Positions 46,867 through 59,245 of a stretch of 64,000 bases of DNA are shown in pieces (the first letter of the stretch is position 1; each line of letters starts with the position of its first letter). The translations under genes were made by a program, and so were the position numbers. This stretch comes from Peromyscus leucopus (lineage: Eukaryota; Chordata; Mammalia; Rodentia; Cricetidae). The notes under the pieces are model-generated. The model made no database searches. It was not told where the DNA came from and was given only the letters and a program-made list of their open reading frames with translations. The stretch is from assembly GCF_004664715.2 (NCBI RefSeq), contig NC_051068.1:17604668-17668667 (forward strand). Direction: 5' to 3'.

Positions 46867-49049
46867 GGCCATCATCATCTCAGTGCTGATGTGCTGGTAC
46901 TTGAATTGTCTGTGTAAAGGTCATCTGTTTCTGCTACTCACCTCCCTCCCTCCCTAGCTCTCTTGCTATCAGGACTGCAGGCAGCTGGCTGCTCTCACGA
47001 GGGTGGGGGTGCGTGCTCTCGGTACAGGCGGGCTAAGATTCTCATGTCATGCTCTGGACAGGACAATGGCTGCCTGCAACTGACCACTATGTGAACACTG
47101 AACAGAGAATCTGACTTTAGTCAGAGGAGTTAACAAAAACTTTTTTTTCAGCAACACTGGCAGCCAAGGACATACTTTATGACCACTGCTCCCCCTCCCT
47201 TCCTTTACTGTGATAACTTCAAGGTTTCTTTTGCCAGCCAGGAATTTCTCTTGTTAACCCTTCTCTGTCCTGATATTGCTTTAAAAAAAAAAAAAAAAAA
47301 AAAAAGGTTACCAGCTCAAGATACTAGGAAAATTATGCTTTTGTTTCCACAGGAAAAACAAAAATTTACATGGGTTTTGGTTATTTGAGTTCAATGTGTT
47401 ACAAATACTTGCCATCATTTAAAAAAATTGGTTTCAAATTATTGTTGGTTAAGATAAAAGTTTAAATAAATTATAAAATTTAAATAAGATTTATATAAGG
47501 TCTAAGATATAAAGATTTTATATAAAATGCAAGCTATTAAAATAAGTTATAAAGGCCTGGCTCCAAGAATAAAATGTCACTGCCTATGATTGATAAGCTA
47601 CCACAGCTATGTTATAAGTTTAATCAACAGTTTCTTGTTTATGGTATAATGTTGATGCAAATTCAGAGTTATTCTTGTTATGGTATATGCATGTATTTCT
47701 GTTCTTGTTTAAAATATTGCAACTTTACAATACATTCTAGAGTACTGAGGGAAATCACAAGAAGGACTTTGGTAAGAGTTACTGTTTTAAGAAAAAAAAA
47801 AATAAAATTTGTCTAGCGTAAAGTTTTGAGGGATCAAAGGAATGGACTGAAGGTACATGGAAGGTTGTAGAAGGTCAGAGGGGATATGATGTAAACTGTT
47901 TGTTATGGTTTCTTATACCTGCAAATACTGAATTTAAAAGTTAATTCTTACTGGTTTTCATCTTAAAAATGGCTAATGATTCTGCAAACTGCTTATGTAT
48001 GTATGTATACAGGCATGTGACTTAAAAATGAAAGCAAGCTTTGATTGTATGTATATATGTAACTTGGATCCAACTATGTGTATGTGTGCAAGTAATTATT
48101 GTTTAAAAAAAAAAAAAACGAGCTTTAAACAGCAACCACGTGGCTCCCTCCATCTTGGCTAGTGACCTCATGGGCAGCCATGTGGCTGGCAGCCATCTTT
48201 TACTAAGGTTATAAAGATCTACTCGGGTTAACACCTAATACTTATGTCTTTACCAAGTGTTCAACAGCAAGTTTCTAGAGAATTTAAATAGATGGCAACA
48301 TATGTTTAATAAATAAGGTATTTGATTAATATTAAAGCTGCACATCAATGCTTTTATATACAGGAATATACCTTGCTCTGGCAGCCAAACTTTGCAACAT
48401 AAAGAAATCATAGGAAACAGCTGAGATTTGCAAATGTATGGCAGGACTAGAGTTCCAAAAAGAGTCTAGTTGTAATAATAGAAGACATTTGAGAGATCTC
48501 AGTCTTTTAAGAACAGTTTTTATAGTTAAAAACCAATGGCTTAAAAAATGTTTCTTCTTACCCAAGGTATGTTCAGGCTTCAAAATGTTATATAATGATA
48601 TTTTATTTTGGTTTCTTTACTGAACCTGTATTTGATGCTAGAAGAGCTTCAACTTAAAAGCATTGTTTTTAGGCTACTTTTGTAGACTATTAAAGAACAT
48701 AAATAGTCAGTCATAAATAATTAAGTTTTTTTTAAAATTATAATCAAGATAAATAAATACTAATATAATATTACAGGGTTATGTTTACTTATTTACTCAG
48801 TCCCTTGCATATGTTTTCAGGGTTGAGCTTGAAACAAGTAACTAGAATCAAAGTTTGTCTATTCAGATACACTTGGACAGCCCTCATACTTCAGAGATCT
48901 GCAGAATATGGCATTTAAATGTTGATCTAAAAACTTATTATATCAGACAGGCTTCCAATCCTAGCAGTGACCCAAGGTCTCCAAAGAAGATTACATACAA
49001 GGCACCACAACGTCTCTGCCTGGATCATGGCTACACTGACCATAGGGCA

Positions 49050-49752
49050 AGATGCCCCAATGCCTGGCTTACCCGAGAGCTGCAGAAGGAGGTGGCGCAT
49101 TTTTGGGAGCTGCTGATGGCTCAGGGACTCTCAGCCTCTGCCCTAAGAGGTCTAAAGGTAAAAGAGAACAGTCCTGGAGATGCTCTGTCAGTGGTATCAT
49201 CTCCTCCCACCCCAGCTTCACCCTAGTCTCCTCCTCCACACAATGGGGAGCTGGAGCCCTCCTTCTCCCCCAGTGCTGAGCCCTAGATTGGGCCTGAGGA
49301 GGCCATAGAGAGGCTACAAGAGACGGAAAAAGATTATTGCCAAGATAAATGAGACTTAAAAAAAAAAAAAGCCTCCTAAGACAAAAGCCCTCAGAATGGA
49401 GAGAAAAACATTGCTGGCTAAGATGGGCATGGCTGTCCGAGAAGATGGTATTGTACTGTAAAAGACTCCCTACCTGGTAAATCTAAATGAGGACCCCTTG
49501 ATATCTGAATGTCTTCCCTACCACATCAAAGATAATGTCACCAGGGTTGACCAGGTAGATATAAATATCAAGTTGACTGGACAGTTCATCTGGGAGCAAC
49601 ACTGTCTCTTCCGAAGCATCCCCCAGCCTGATGGAAAAGTGATGGTCACATTAGAGCTTGGTAAAGGAACTGATGGAAAGCTTGTGATGGAACTGCTGGT
49701 GCTGAAGTCAAGAAACAGGATCGTAATGGGCCGGATGGTGAAAGAAGATTGA
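49050..49752 (+). pseudogene. KIF1C: KIF1C-derived sequence inside the provirus
   Basis: The plus strand reads as a decayed copy of the kinesin-3 motor protein KIF1C, from the stalk just after the motor domain to the FHA domain. Recognisable pieces in order are [20 protein letters not shown] and LSASALRGL (49065-49145), HNGELEPSFSP and GPEEAIERLQETEK (about 49236-49330), KALRMERKTLLAKMG and MAVREDG (about 49387-49446), and [19 protein letters not shown] to RNRIVMG (about 49475-49735, FHA domain). No intron is visible, so an RNA intermediate is likely. Stops at 49224 and 49284, an A-run near 49358-49370 and small deletions make it non-coding. Homology ends after IVMG. KIF1C fits better than KIF1A or KIF1B in the stalk text. 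Confidence 0.85.
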
Positions 49753-50955
49753 TGCTGTTCTGACTGGTGCCTCCAACGCTCTAGAGACCTGGGTAGGGAT
49801 TGGTCCCTGTAATTTATAGGATTGGAAGCTTCTTGGTCTGCACTCAGATATTATCCTTCTCAGATTTCTGATAGTACTGATGGCTAGGCTAGCTCTAACT
49901 TTGTCAGCATGAGAGCATCAACCAGATCCTTCTGCAAGGAGATAACTAGCTTGTTAGTTCACTTTTAGGATAAAAAAAACTTCTAAGCTTTGATGATCTC
50001 AAAAAAAAAATGATTTAAGATAAAATATGTTTCAGATTACTCTCTTGTTCTATGGTTCAGAGCTTAACATTTAGGAGCCCTGATGAGCTGGTAGAGCAAT
50101 GACTACTTATTGTTCAGTTACAAGCTCAACATTTTAAATTTGTTTTAGATGTCATCTAAATATATGTAAATATAAACCTAAAAGTGCTTCTCATGAGGCC
50201 AAAAATCTCTGTCCAATTTATACCTGGCTTTCTGGACAGAAGAAAAATGCACAAGCTTTTAACCTAAATCTGTAGTTCTTGTTGGGACTCAAAGGTATGA
50301 GTCCACTTCTGCTGTTTTACAGATACCCATTTACCTGCTTTGTTTACAATATGGATTTGAGTACAGATTAGTAATACTAATGTATCTAAAACTTTTATGT
50401 TATTTTATAAGTAGGCCTCAAAGGATCAAAAGAGTCATAAAACCTAGACCCACTTCACAGAGGTCGGAAGGACCCCAGATAAGTATTCCTAAAGATAATA
50501 TTTTCCTCTCTCACAGTTTTGGGACTAGTGCTTTTCCCATTACTAAAGATATGGACCTAGGGGTTCCAAATAAGTTCATAAATTTTAACTTCTGTTTCTA
50601 GTTTAAATTTGTCTCAACAGATCTCCATTTGGCTGGCAGTCACCTCCAAGCTTCAGTTGCTGACTGCATTGCTCCAGACGACTGTGAGCTCCAGACTTGC
50701 TAAAAGCTGACGTGGACCAGCCCAGCTAACATGATTCTTCCCTGTCCCTATGGGGTCAGGCAGCTACATGCTTCTGACAAATGCCCCTTGCCCAGTCTTT
50801 GACCAGCATTTCAACTTTCTGCCCCCTGCCCGACAACTGCGCCCCAGTGCCAGCTTGAAGCAGTTCCAGAAGAAAACACTTCGTCCATTTTCCCTCTTCA
50901 GTAAGGCTGAAATGCTGGGCCAAAAAAGCTCCCTAACATAGAGACAAGTCTAATA

Positions 50956-51045
50956 GGGCCCACTGTGATCCTCATTATCTTACTCAGGCCCTATATACTT
51001 AACAGACTAGTACAATTTATAAGACAGAGGCTAGGCAGCATATAA
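50956..51045 (+). pseudogene. env: Retroviral Env transmembrane tail remnant
   Basis: A 29-codon open piece with a hydrophobic start (TVILIILLRPYI) and a tail LNRLVQFIRQRL before a stop has the form of the gammaretroviral Env membrane anchor and cytoplasmic tail. It lies about 150 bp before the 3' LTR, where env should end. The rest of env is not recognised. Confidence 0.6.
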
Positions 51046-51181
51046 CTCATGGTACAATGGGGTTATACACAAGTCAGGACCACTGAATGCGAGTCATGTG
51101 CAGACCCCGAAGTGAGAACATGGGAATCTCTTAAATTAGAGCAAGTTAGGGGCTCATGATTGAGCCCCTCTAGGAACAAAG

Positions 51182-51194
51182 AAAGGGGGGAAAT
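51182..51194 (+). promoter_or_regulatory. Polypurine tract
   Basis: AAAGGGGGGAAA lies directly before the 3' LTR. Confidence 0.85.
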
Positions 51195-51997
51195 GTGATA
51201 CCTCAGTAAAACCCCCCACTCTATCCCCTACAGACAAAGAGAAGCTTAAACCAGGATTCCTAAGTGTAGATAAGAACTTAGACCCCTTTTCCCCAGGTGG
51301 CTGTATCTGCTACAGGGACTTTGGAAAACAGTCAGGATATTCTATTCGACCAAAAGACTAAAAAGGGAGGTGGGTTAAAATAAATTATATGGTCTGTGCC
51401 TTTAAGAACTAGCCTCATAAAGAAAGGGGAGAGCTCCTTCTCCCCACCTCCCTGCTGTGAGTGAGAGATTTGAAAGAGCCTCCCTGGAGACTTAGAAAAC
51501 ACCTTACTTTTGCATTCTGTACCTAAAGTATTCAGTGGCAGCTTTGGGGACTGTGATCCAGGCCAGGCCAGTTTCAAGTCCCCAGAAATGATGGCGCCAG
51601 CCCCAGGAACAAAAGGACAGAGTCAGGATGTCTGATGGTAACCAATTAACCACGAGATGCCCCTCTCCAGAGATAACAAGACCAGACCCCGGAGATGAGT
51701 TGTAAAACTCCTGACAGGGCAAACAGATAAGATAAAATGAGGTAAAGTCCAGGCCCGGGAAAAACTTGACCAATCAAGGATGGACCCGTACTAACCCCCT
51801 CCCTCTAAGAAATTTTATGGGTTTTGCCTATAAAAACTAACTTCCCCAAGAAAGAGGCACTCCTCCCTGCCTCACTGTATTGGGTGTAGGAATGAGTCCC
51901 TGTCTAGACTTGTATCTGCAGAATAAACCTTGCTGTTGCATCTGGACATCCAAGGTCTACGGTGGTCTCTTTGGGGGGTCACAATCTGGGCATAACA
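51195..51997 (+). repeat. Composite 3' LTR, 803 bp
   Basis: Nearly identical to 45243-46046. The differences seen are GGAGAG for GGAG-G near 51428, one C fewer near 51801, and TCTACGG for TCTTTGG near 51956. Confidence 0.9.
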
Positions 51998-52331
51998 GAT
52001 TTCTCTTCAGCTCCCTCCAGTCCTGGAGCCCACTTATAAAATAAACACACAGACTCTTACATTATTTAAACTGCTTGGCCATTAGCTCAGGCCTATCATT
52101 GTCTAGCTCTTACTCTTATATTCAGCCCATTTTTATTAATCTTTACTTTGCCACGTGGCTCGTGGCTTACCAGTACTTTACATCTTCCTTGTCCTGGCAG
52201 CAGCTCCAGGCAGCCTCCCTTTCCTTCCTCCTTCCTCCATTCTCCTCTCTCCTTGTCCTGCCTATACTTCCTGCCTGGTCACTGGCCAATCAGTGCTTTA
52301 TTTATGTAGAGTGATATCCACAGCAAACTCC

Positions 52332-52510
52332 ATCATTCTGATAATGACCAATATAAATAGTTTTTAAAATACAAAACAGCAAATGCCTCAAAACAACAGT
52401 TATGAGTTACTCTGCCTAAAACCTTTGCAGTTTTACCTAGGAGCTCACCTATAAAGATTAGGGAGGCTACCAAGGAACATTCAAATCACTAGCAACTTCT
52501 GCCTCTGAGC
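52332..52510. repeat. Duplicated block B, copy 2 (third part)
   Basis: ATCATTCTGATAATGACCAA continues block B (compare 9361), and 52375-52510 matches 9955-10090. Confidence 0.7.
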
Positions 52511-52879
52511 TCCCTGCTCCCTTTTATAGCATTTGAATTGGGTATCTGCCTTTTGCAAATATCTCTTTTAGCTACACCCAAAGATAAAACCAGCTCCAAA
52601 CAAAGCATTGAAGGACAAGCAAGGAACAGAATAGTGGACCAGACCACCTGCTAGGCGCCTGAAGCCCCTGAACTAAGGTGAAACATCCTTTGTTGACAAC
52701 CTGGCTCCTTGACCAAGTGCCTGGCTCCTAGGTGCACAGCTTTACTTCTGGTGCAAATCAACTCAGATCTCCCCTCACTGCCCCACAGCAACTTTTGAGA
52801 ACAAAGGGTTTTCTTCTCACCAGGTGCTTCAAGATGTATGCAGATTGACTGGCTGTCAACCCTCCTCCCCAAACCTGTC

Positions 52880-53290
52880 AGAAAACTGGCAACATAGGAA
52901 AATAGAGGCAGTTTTAAATTCAGTGACTTAGAGATTTCTTTACCCCATCACCTGTAAGTCCGTAGTTTGCGCACATTCGTGATAGACTTGTAATGTCTTC
53001 ACCTAACCACAGATGAGGATATATTTATAGCCCAGAAATTCCTTTTCTGATTTATTCCAGCTTCTACCTAACTCTTTTTTCCTCCTCCTTTGGGTTGCAA
53101 ATGAAGTTAACCAGAAAGCTACTGGTGGGCACCTCGAAATTCTTGTGTTATATTGTAAACATGAAGGTTGTTGCCATTTTTGGAGAGATATAGACCAGAC
53201 CCCAGAGAACCAGGCAGAATTATGGTGGCAGGCAAATAAATGAGTTGGACAAAAGAGCTCGGTGTACCAAGATTCATTTCCTCGCCATTA
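52880..53290 (+). repeat. Old LTR-like repeat, related to 58540-59095
   Basis: Shared phrases are GGCAGTTTTA...CAGTGACTTAGAG, TTTGGGTTGCAAATGAAG and CAAAAGAGCTCGGTGT. An AATAAATGAG signal lies near its end. The family is not named. Confidence 0.5.
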
Positions 53291-53884
53291 GTTATGTCTC
53301 TTCTAGGCCCCTGGGAAAGAAATTAAGAGGCTGGACCTCAAAATTTTCATTATGCAAGATCTCGGGTGAAAGAGAAAACATGCTCAGTAGGCATACTAAC
53401 ATAATGTTGGGGGAAGGAATCTAATGAGAATCTATCCCTAGACAAAGTATTACAGGAAACTATTGACTATTGAGAGGAGGAGGATTATTCGTTTCCAGGC
53501 ATGAGCCTCCTACTTGGTTATCCAAAATAAAGTGGTCTGCCCTGAAATCATATAAGTACATGAAATACCAGATGGACTCAGCAGCTTATATTTAAATACT
53601 TATGTGCATAGACATATAAATGTAAATGCAATAATAACAAAAAAACAAACAAGAGACAATCAATTTGAGATGGAGTAAGTGGGGGGCATGAAGTGATTGG
53701 AATGAGGAAGGAAAAGAGTGTTGTAATGGGTTTATCTTTTAAATATTAATCATGAGACATAGAGCTAAATAGTGAATTCCCAAAAAATAAAATACAAATT
53801 GCTAACAAAAAATAACAATGTTTAACATACTTAGCTATTAAAAATGCTAATTACACCTTCTTTTTAATTTCATATCACCCCAGC

Positions 53885-54056
53885 CGAATGCCTAAGGTGA
53901 AAAAACAAAAAACAAAAAATGACACATGCTATCATTGATAAGAGGAAAAAGAACTCCATTTCAAGTCTTGAGGGAACACAAACTGGTACAACAATTTTAA
54001 AAATCAGTATGGTGGTTATTCACAAAGGTCACTCTAGATATGCTATATGACCCAGC
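53885..54056 (+). mobile_element. L1 ORF2 3' part, first half
   Basis: CATCACCCCAGCCGAATGCC... to GACCCAGCTG follows the L1 ORF2 C-terminal region on the plus strand. An LTR interrupts it at 54057. Confidence 0.7.
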
Positions 54057-54459
54057 TGTAGCTGGATTTTCTCCAGTCCTGCTTGGCTCATGGTCAGGAC
54101 AAATCTCTCTCACCCACCAGTCCCACAGCCGCTTAGACCCAACTGAGTAAACACACAGAGACTTATATTGCTTACAAACTGTATGCCACAGCAGGCTTCT
54201 TGTTATCTAGTTCTTATATCTTAAATTAACTTATATCTATTAGTCTATAAGTTGCCACGTAGCTTGTGCCTTACCGGTACCTTGCATCTTGCTTTTCATG
54301 GCAGCATCTGGCTGCAGCTCTCTGACACAGCCTTCCACTTCCCAGAATTCTCCTCTTTCCTTGTCCCTCCTATACTTCTTGCCTGGCTACTGGCCAATCA
54401 GTATTTTACTTATTAACCAATCAGAGCAACACATTTAACAAACAGAATATCCCACAGCA
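54057..54459 (-). mobile_element. Solo LTR (390-bp class II type) inside an L1
   Basis: It runs from TGTAGCTGGATTTTC to CCCACAGCA and matches 11102-11491. It splits L1 text (GACCCAGC before and GTACCACTTCC after), but no clear 6-bp duplication is visible. Confidence 0.75.
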
Positions 54460-54965
54460 GTACCACTTCCATGTATATACAAAAGGGAGTCCATATCCTA
54501 TTCTAGAGACATCTGCTAGTCCATGTTCATTGTGATTATATTTACAATAGTCAGGAAATGGAAGCACCCTAGATTTGCATCAACTGGTAAATGAATAATG
54601 AAAATTGTTAGAGTCATACAGGGTAATGTTATTCAGCTATGGAGAAAAATGAAACTATGGAATTTACAACTAAACAGATGGAGCTGGAAACAATTATTTT
54701 GAGAAAGGTAACCCAGACCAAGGGGATAAACATCACATGTTTTCGGTCCCTGTGGTACTTGGTGTTAAATCTTCAGATATGTGTTTCAATTGCAAGACTC
54801 ACAATATACATGAAACTAATGAAGTGCCATGGGAACAGCTATGAACAGAGCAGAGATAGAGTGCACAGATAAAATTGGAAAAATGGACCAAGTGGAATTA
54901 AACTGAGATGGGGATTAGAGGTGGGCAACCAGAGGGAGAAGGGAAAGAGATAAATAAAACCAAAG
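54460..54965 (+). mobile_element. L1 ORF2 end and 3' UTR, second half
   Basis: CAATAGTCAGGAAATGGAAG, TATTCAGCTATGGAGAAAAA and GATGGAGCTGGAAACAATTA follow the end of L1 ORF2; the rest is 3' UTR. Confidence 0.75.
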
Positions 54966-56099
54966 ACCTTTTGAAAACGACATCAAAATCTAATGTGCTT
55001 TAATATTACTAATATACACTCATACACAGAGAGTCACAAACATATGCACAGGAAAAAATAGAATAGAAAGAGACAGAATTAAAATGGAGTTACTCTTAAA
55101 CAGAGGAATAATGCTCCTACTAGACAACAGAGGATAACATACAAAAACTGTGTCATGTAGATAAGGTACATCTTTTGGAGCTCTTGCCAATTAGGTCCCA
55201 AAGACCACTGAAACATTACATTGTATTGTAATTGCTCTTGGCTATCCTCAGGAACTTGATGATAAGACCTTACTTCTAAAGACTCCATATGCTTCAGTCA
55301 TATAGCACTGCAAAATCAAAGCGGTAAAGAAGCAGGAGATTTATCCCTCCTTTGACTTGCTTTCAAAGTCCTGGAAGGTGCTATGCAAGCTTCTTGAGGA
55401 GACAAGTAATCATCAGTCATGCTCAACTATAAACATTTCTACCTACAGTAATAACAGACATGGTGCTATAGTAGCACAAATATCATGGGAGTAAGCAACA
55501 ATTACATGACTGTATCTAAATCTCTCTTCACATGATGAAACACATACCTGGCACCATTATCAGTTTAAGAACCTAAGGATAGACAAGTCAAGGGCCTTAG
55601 GGAAGAATGCTGCTAAGTGGACAAAGAATTAAACTGACCAAAAATAATTTACCATTATATCCATTGATTAATGGACCTCTACTTAATCCCACAACTTAAA
55701 TGTTTCTAATTAAAGTAGATTGTGATTTACATGGTGATATATATCTGGCCAAAGTGAAGAGAATAAAGCATTACTGGGGAATGCTCAGCCTAATATAACA
55801 TGTATAGCTCAATCCCCTCCTAAGTCCTAGGGATCATTTTGGAAGATGTAGCAGGAAGAACATAAAGCTTCCCTTCCCCCTGCCCATATCTCCTGTTAAT
55901 CCCACAGACCTTCCTCTCTAAACCTCTTTCCCCACACTCTGCTGTTTCCTAGTTACCAATATCAGCAGTCATTCTCTGTGAATACACCAGCAGAGCAAGC
56001 CACTAAATTAGGTAATACACAGCCATCACACTTTAGATATATTCAGAGAAGAATCAAAAATAAAGAACATACTACCCACCCAACTAAGACAAACCCAGA
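54966..56099. other. Old repeat-like sequence, no gene
   Basis: The part at about 55600-55830 (GACAAAGAATTAAACTGACC, AGAGAATAAAGCATTACTGG) resembles an old rodent dispersed element. The rest shows nothing I can name. Confidence 0.4.
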
Positions 56100-57179
56100 A
56101 ATCAACACCTAGACTGATAATCATCCCAGACCCAGATGCCTAGATGCCAATATAAGAACATAGTCAATAACAGCCAGGGCAATATGTCTCCACCAGAACC
56201 AGCTATTCTAGCAGAGCAAACCCAGAATATTCCAACATAGCTGAAGCACAAGAAAAATACCTTAACCCTAACTATATGAAGTTGAGAGAAGACGTTAAAG
56301 AGGAAATGAATAAAACCTTTAAATAAAGGCACAAAAAATGGAAACAAACAGTTAAAGGAAATGAACAAAACTATTCAAGACCTGAAAAATGGAAATAGAA
56401 ACAACAAAGAAAATATAAACTGAAGGAATTCTGGAAATGAAAAGTTTAGGAATGAAAACAGATATTATAGGCGCAAACTTTACCAACAGAGGACAAGAGA
56501 TAGAAATGAGTATCTCAGACACTGAAGTTAAGACAGAAGAAATGGAAACATCAGGCAAAGAAAATGTTGAATCTGAAAGAAATTCCTGACACAAAACATC
56601 CAGGAAATCTAGGATATTACAAGACTAAATATAAGAATAATAAGGAATAGAGAAAAAAGAAACTCTGGTTAAAGACACAGAGAATATGTTCAACAAAATT
56701 ATAGAAGAAAACATCCTATCCTAAAGAAGCCTATCAACATAAAAGAAGCATATAGAACACCAGATAGATTGAACCAGAAAAGAAGTCTCCTCAACACAGG
56801 ATAATCAAAACACTAAACATACAGAACAATGAAAGAATATAAAAGCTTCAAGGGAAAACCACCAAGTAACAGATAAAGGCAGACCTATCAGAATTACACT
56901 GGATTTCTCAATGGAGACTCTAAAAGCCAGAAGGGCCTGGGCACAGACTCTAAGAGACCACAGATGCCAACCCAAACTACTATACCCAACAAAACTTTCA
57001 ATTACCAGAGATGGAGAAAATAAGGTATTCCGTGATAAATCAAATTTAAATAGTATCTATCTACAAATCCAGCCCTAAAGAAGGTGATTCTTAGAAAGAA
57101 CACTCCAACCCACAAAAGGTAACTAAAACCATGAAAACACAGGAAATAGATAGCCTCATACATGCAAAGCCAAAAGAAG

Positions 57180-57245
<66 letters not shown>

Positions 57246-57545
57246 CTCACACAAATAATAAGAACAATAATAATATAACAGCAAAGAACAATCATTGGTC
57301 ATTGATATTTCTCAGTATAAGTGGTCCCAATTATCAAATGAGAAGAAACAGACTAACAGAATGGATGTAAAAACAGGCATTCTGCTGCTGCATACAAGAA
57401 CACATTTCAATACCAAGGTTAGACATTATCTCAGGGAAAAGGGTTGGAAAAAGATATTCCAAGCAAATGGACCTATGAAGCATGCTAGTATAGCCATTTT
57501 AATATCTGTCAAAATATGCTATCACCCATTCAAGTCCCCTAAATA
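56100..57545 (+). mobile_element. L1 fragment: ORF1 end, inter-ORF region, ORF2 start
   Basis: The plus strand at 56870-57060 reads the C-terminal part of L1 ORF1 (KGRPIRITLDFSMETLKARR, RDHRCQPKLLYPTKLSITRD). After the inter-ORF region (which holds a TC microsatellite) comes the ORF2 start (NNHWSLIFLSISG at about 57290, then LREKGWKKIFQANGPMKHAS). Stops and the abrupt end near 57545 show that the copy is broken and 3' truncated. Confidence 0.8.
57185..57242. repeat. (TC)n microsatellite
   Basis: About 29 uninterrupted CT units inside the L1 fragment. Confidence 0.97.
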
Positions 57546-58322
<777 letters not shown>

Positions 58323-58539
58323 AGATAACCACCCAAGCCTGGCAGATGTTCAATTTAAGCTTACCCCTCCTTTTTCCAAGTGTTTATCTCTAGTTCTAAA
58401 GATCCCTTTAACAATTAACTAGCAGGTCTTTCACAGACCAGATACATCAAGCTATGATGCAGGTTGTCTTGTTACCAAGTACACTACACTCCCCCTGCAC
58501 TGCCAGAAATGGCACAGCCAAGATAACCTTGGACAGGTA

Positions 58540-59093
58540 GGGCACCAAAGGAAAAAAGGCAGTTTTATTTTCACTCATGACTTAGTGACTTATAGACTCC
58601 TAACATTTTACCTGACCACTTCTAAAACTATAGTTTCAGCACATAAATTCCCTCTTTAGATATATTAACTAAATTTAGCCTCTAGTTGATTCATTGCCCA
58701 TTAGTCACTTCCCTTTTGGGTTGCTAATAATAGCTGAAATTACTGCTCTTTGTGTGGATCTTATCACCTCTCTGTTTGACCCTGAAGGAATTCAAGCTGT
58801 GTGACATTGCTTTGGCCAGAGTATTGCTGATTGCATGGGTATATCCCAGAAAAACTCAGAGACTTAAAAAAAATAGAACTAAGATGGGGTAGAAGTAAGA
58901 TGAGCAGAAATAAGATGGAAAACTAAGAACATAGAGAGAACGGCCAAAAATGTAGAGAGAGTTAGGCAAGAAAGGAACTAAGTATGAGAGCAGAAAAGGA
59001 GCTGTGTAGAGAGAGAACTGACTCAGAAGAATAATGTGAATGGACCAAAGAGCTTGGTGTTTGTTGCTCTGAATAAATTCTCTAACCAAAGCC
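58540..59093 (+). repeat. Old LTR-like repeat, related to 52880-53290
   Basis: TTTGGGTTGCTAATAATAGC and GGACCAAAGAGCTTGGTGTT match the repeat at 52880. AATAAATTC near the end is a poly(A)-like signal. Confidence 0.5.
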
Positions 59094-59245
59094 AGGTGGT
59101 GGTGGTGCATGCCTTTAATCTCAGCACTTGGGAGGCAGAGAGGGGGAATCTCTGCGAGTTCAAAGCCAGCCTGCTCTACAGAGTGAGTTCCAGGACAGGT
59201 GCCAAAGCTACTCAGAGAAACTCAGTCTTGAAGAAAAAATTCTCT
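59094..59245 (+). mobile_element. B1 SINE
   Basis: GCCAGGTGGTGGTGGTGCAT, GCACTTGGGAGGCAGAG and GAGTGAGTTCCAGGACAG are the B1 consensus. An A-rich tail follows. Confidence 0.9.

Larger units (their letters stand above)
45243..51997 (+). mobile_element. Complete young class I (VL30-like) provirus with captured KIF1C sequence
   Basis: The element is 6.75 kb and is flanked by the exact 5-bp duplication GATTT (45238-45242 and 51998-52002). Its composite LTRs are 804 and 803 bp and differ by about two substitutions and two small indels, so it inserted recently. It has a tRNA-Gly-type primer site, a non-coding leader, a 30-codon gag remnant, about 700 bp derived from host KIF1C, an envelope tail remnant and a polypurine tract. 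It codes for no enzyme and must depend on helper functions. The primer site and structure fit the VL30 type; the KIF1C part is not something I know from VL30 elements. Confidence 0.9.
45227..52325 (-). mobile_element. Solo LTR (390-bp class II type) split by a provirus
   Basis: The LTR begins TGTTGCTGGAG at 45227, is broken at 45242 and resumes at 52003, ending CCACAGCA at 52325. Flanks ACCTCC (45221-45226) and AACTCC (52326-52331) match at 5 of 6 positions, and the empty site is visible at 9347-9360. It belongs to the family of 11102-11491. Confidence 0.8.

Noticed and set aside
49498..49752. A functional small protein with an FHA domain
   Set aside because: The frame is only the last piece of the KIF1C-derived segment; upstream parts have stops and frameshifts, and conserved FHA text is interrupted by a deletion.
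57002..57370. Arg-Glu and Ser-Leu repeat proteins
   Set aside because: They are translations of the (TC)n microsatellite inside an L1 fragment.
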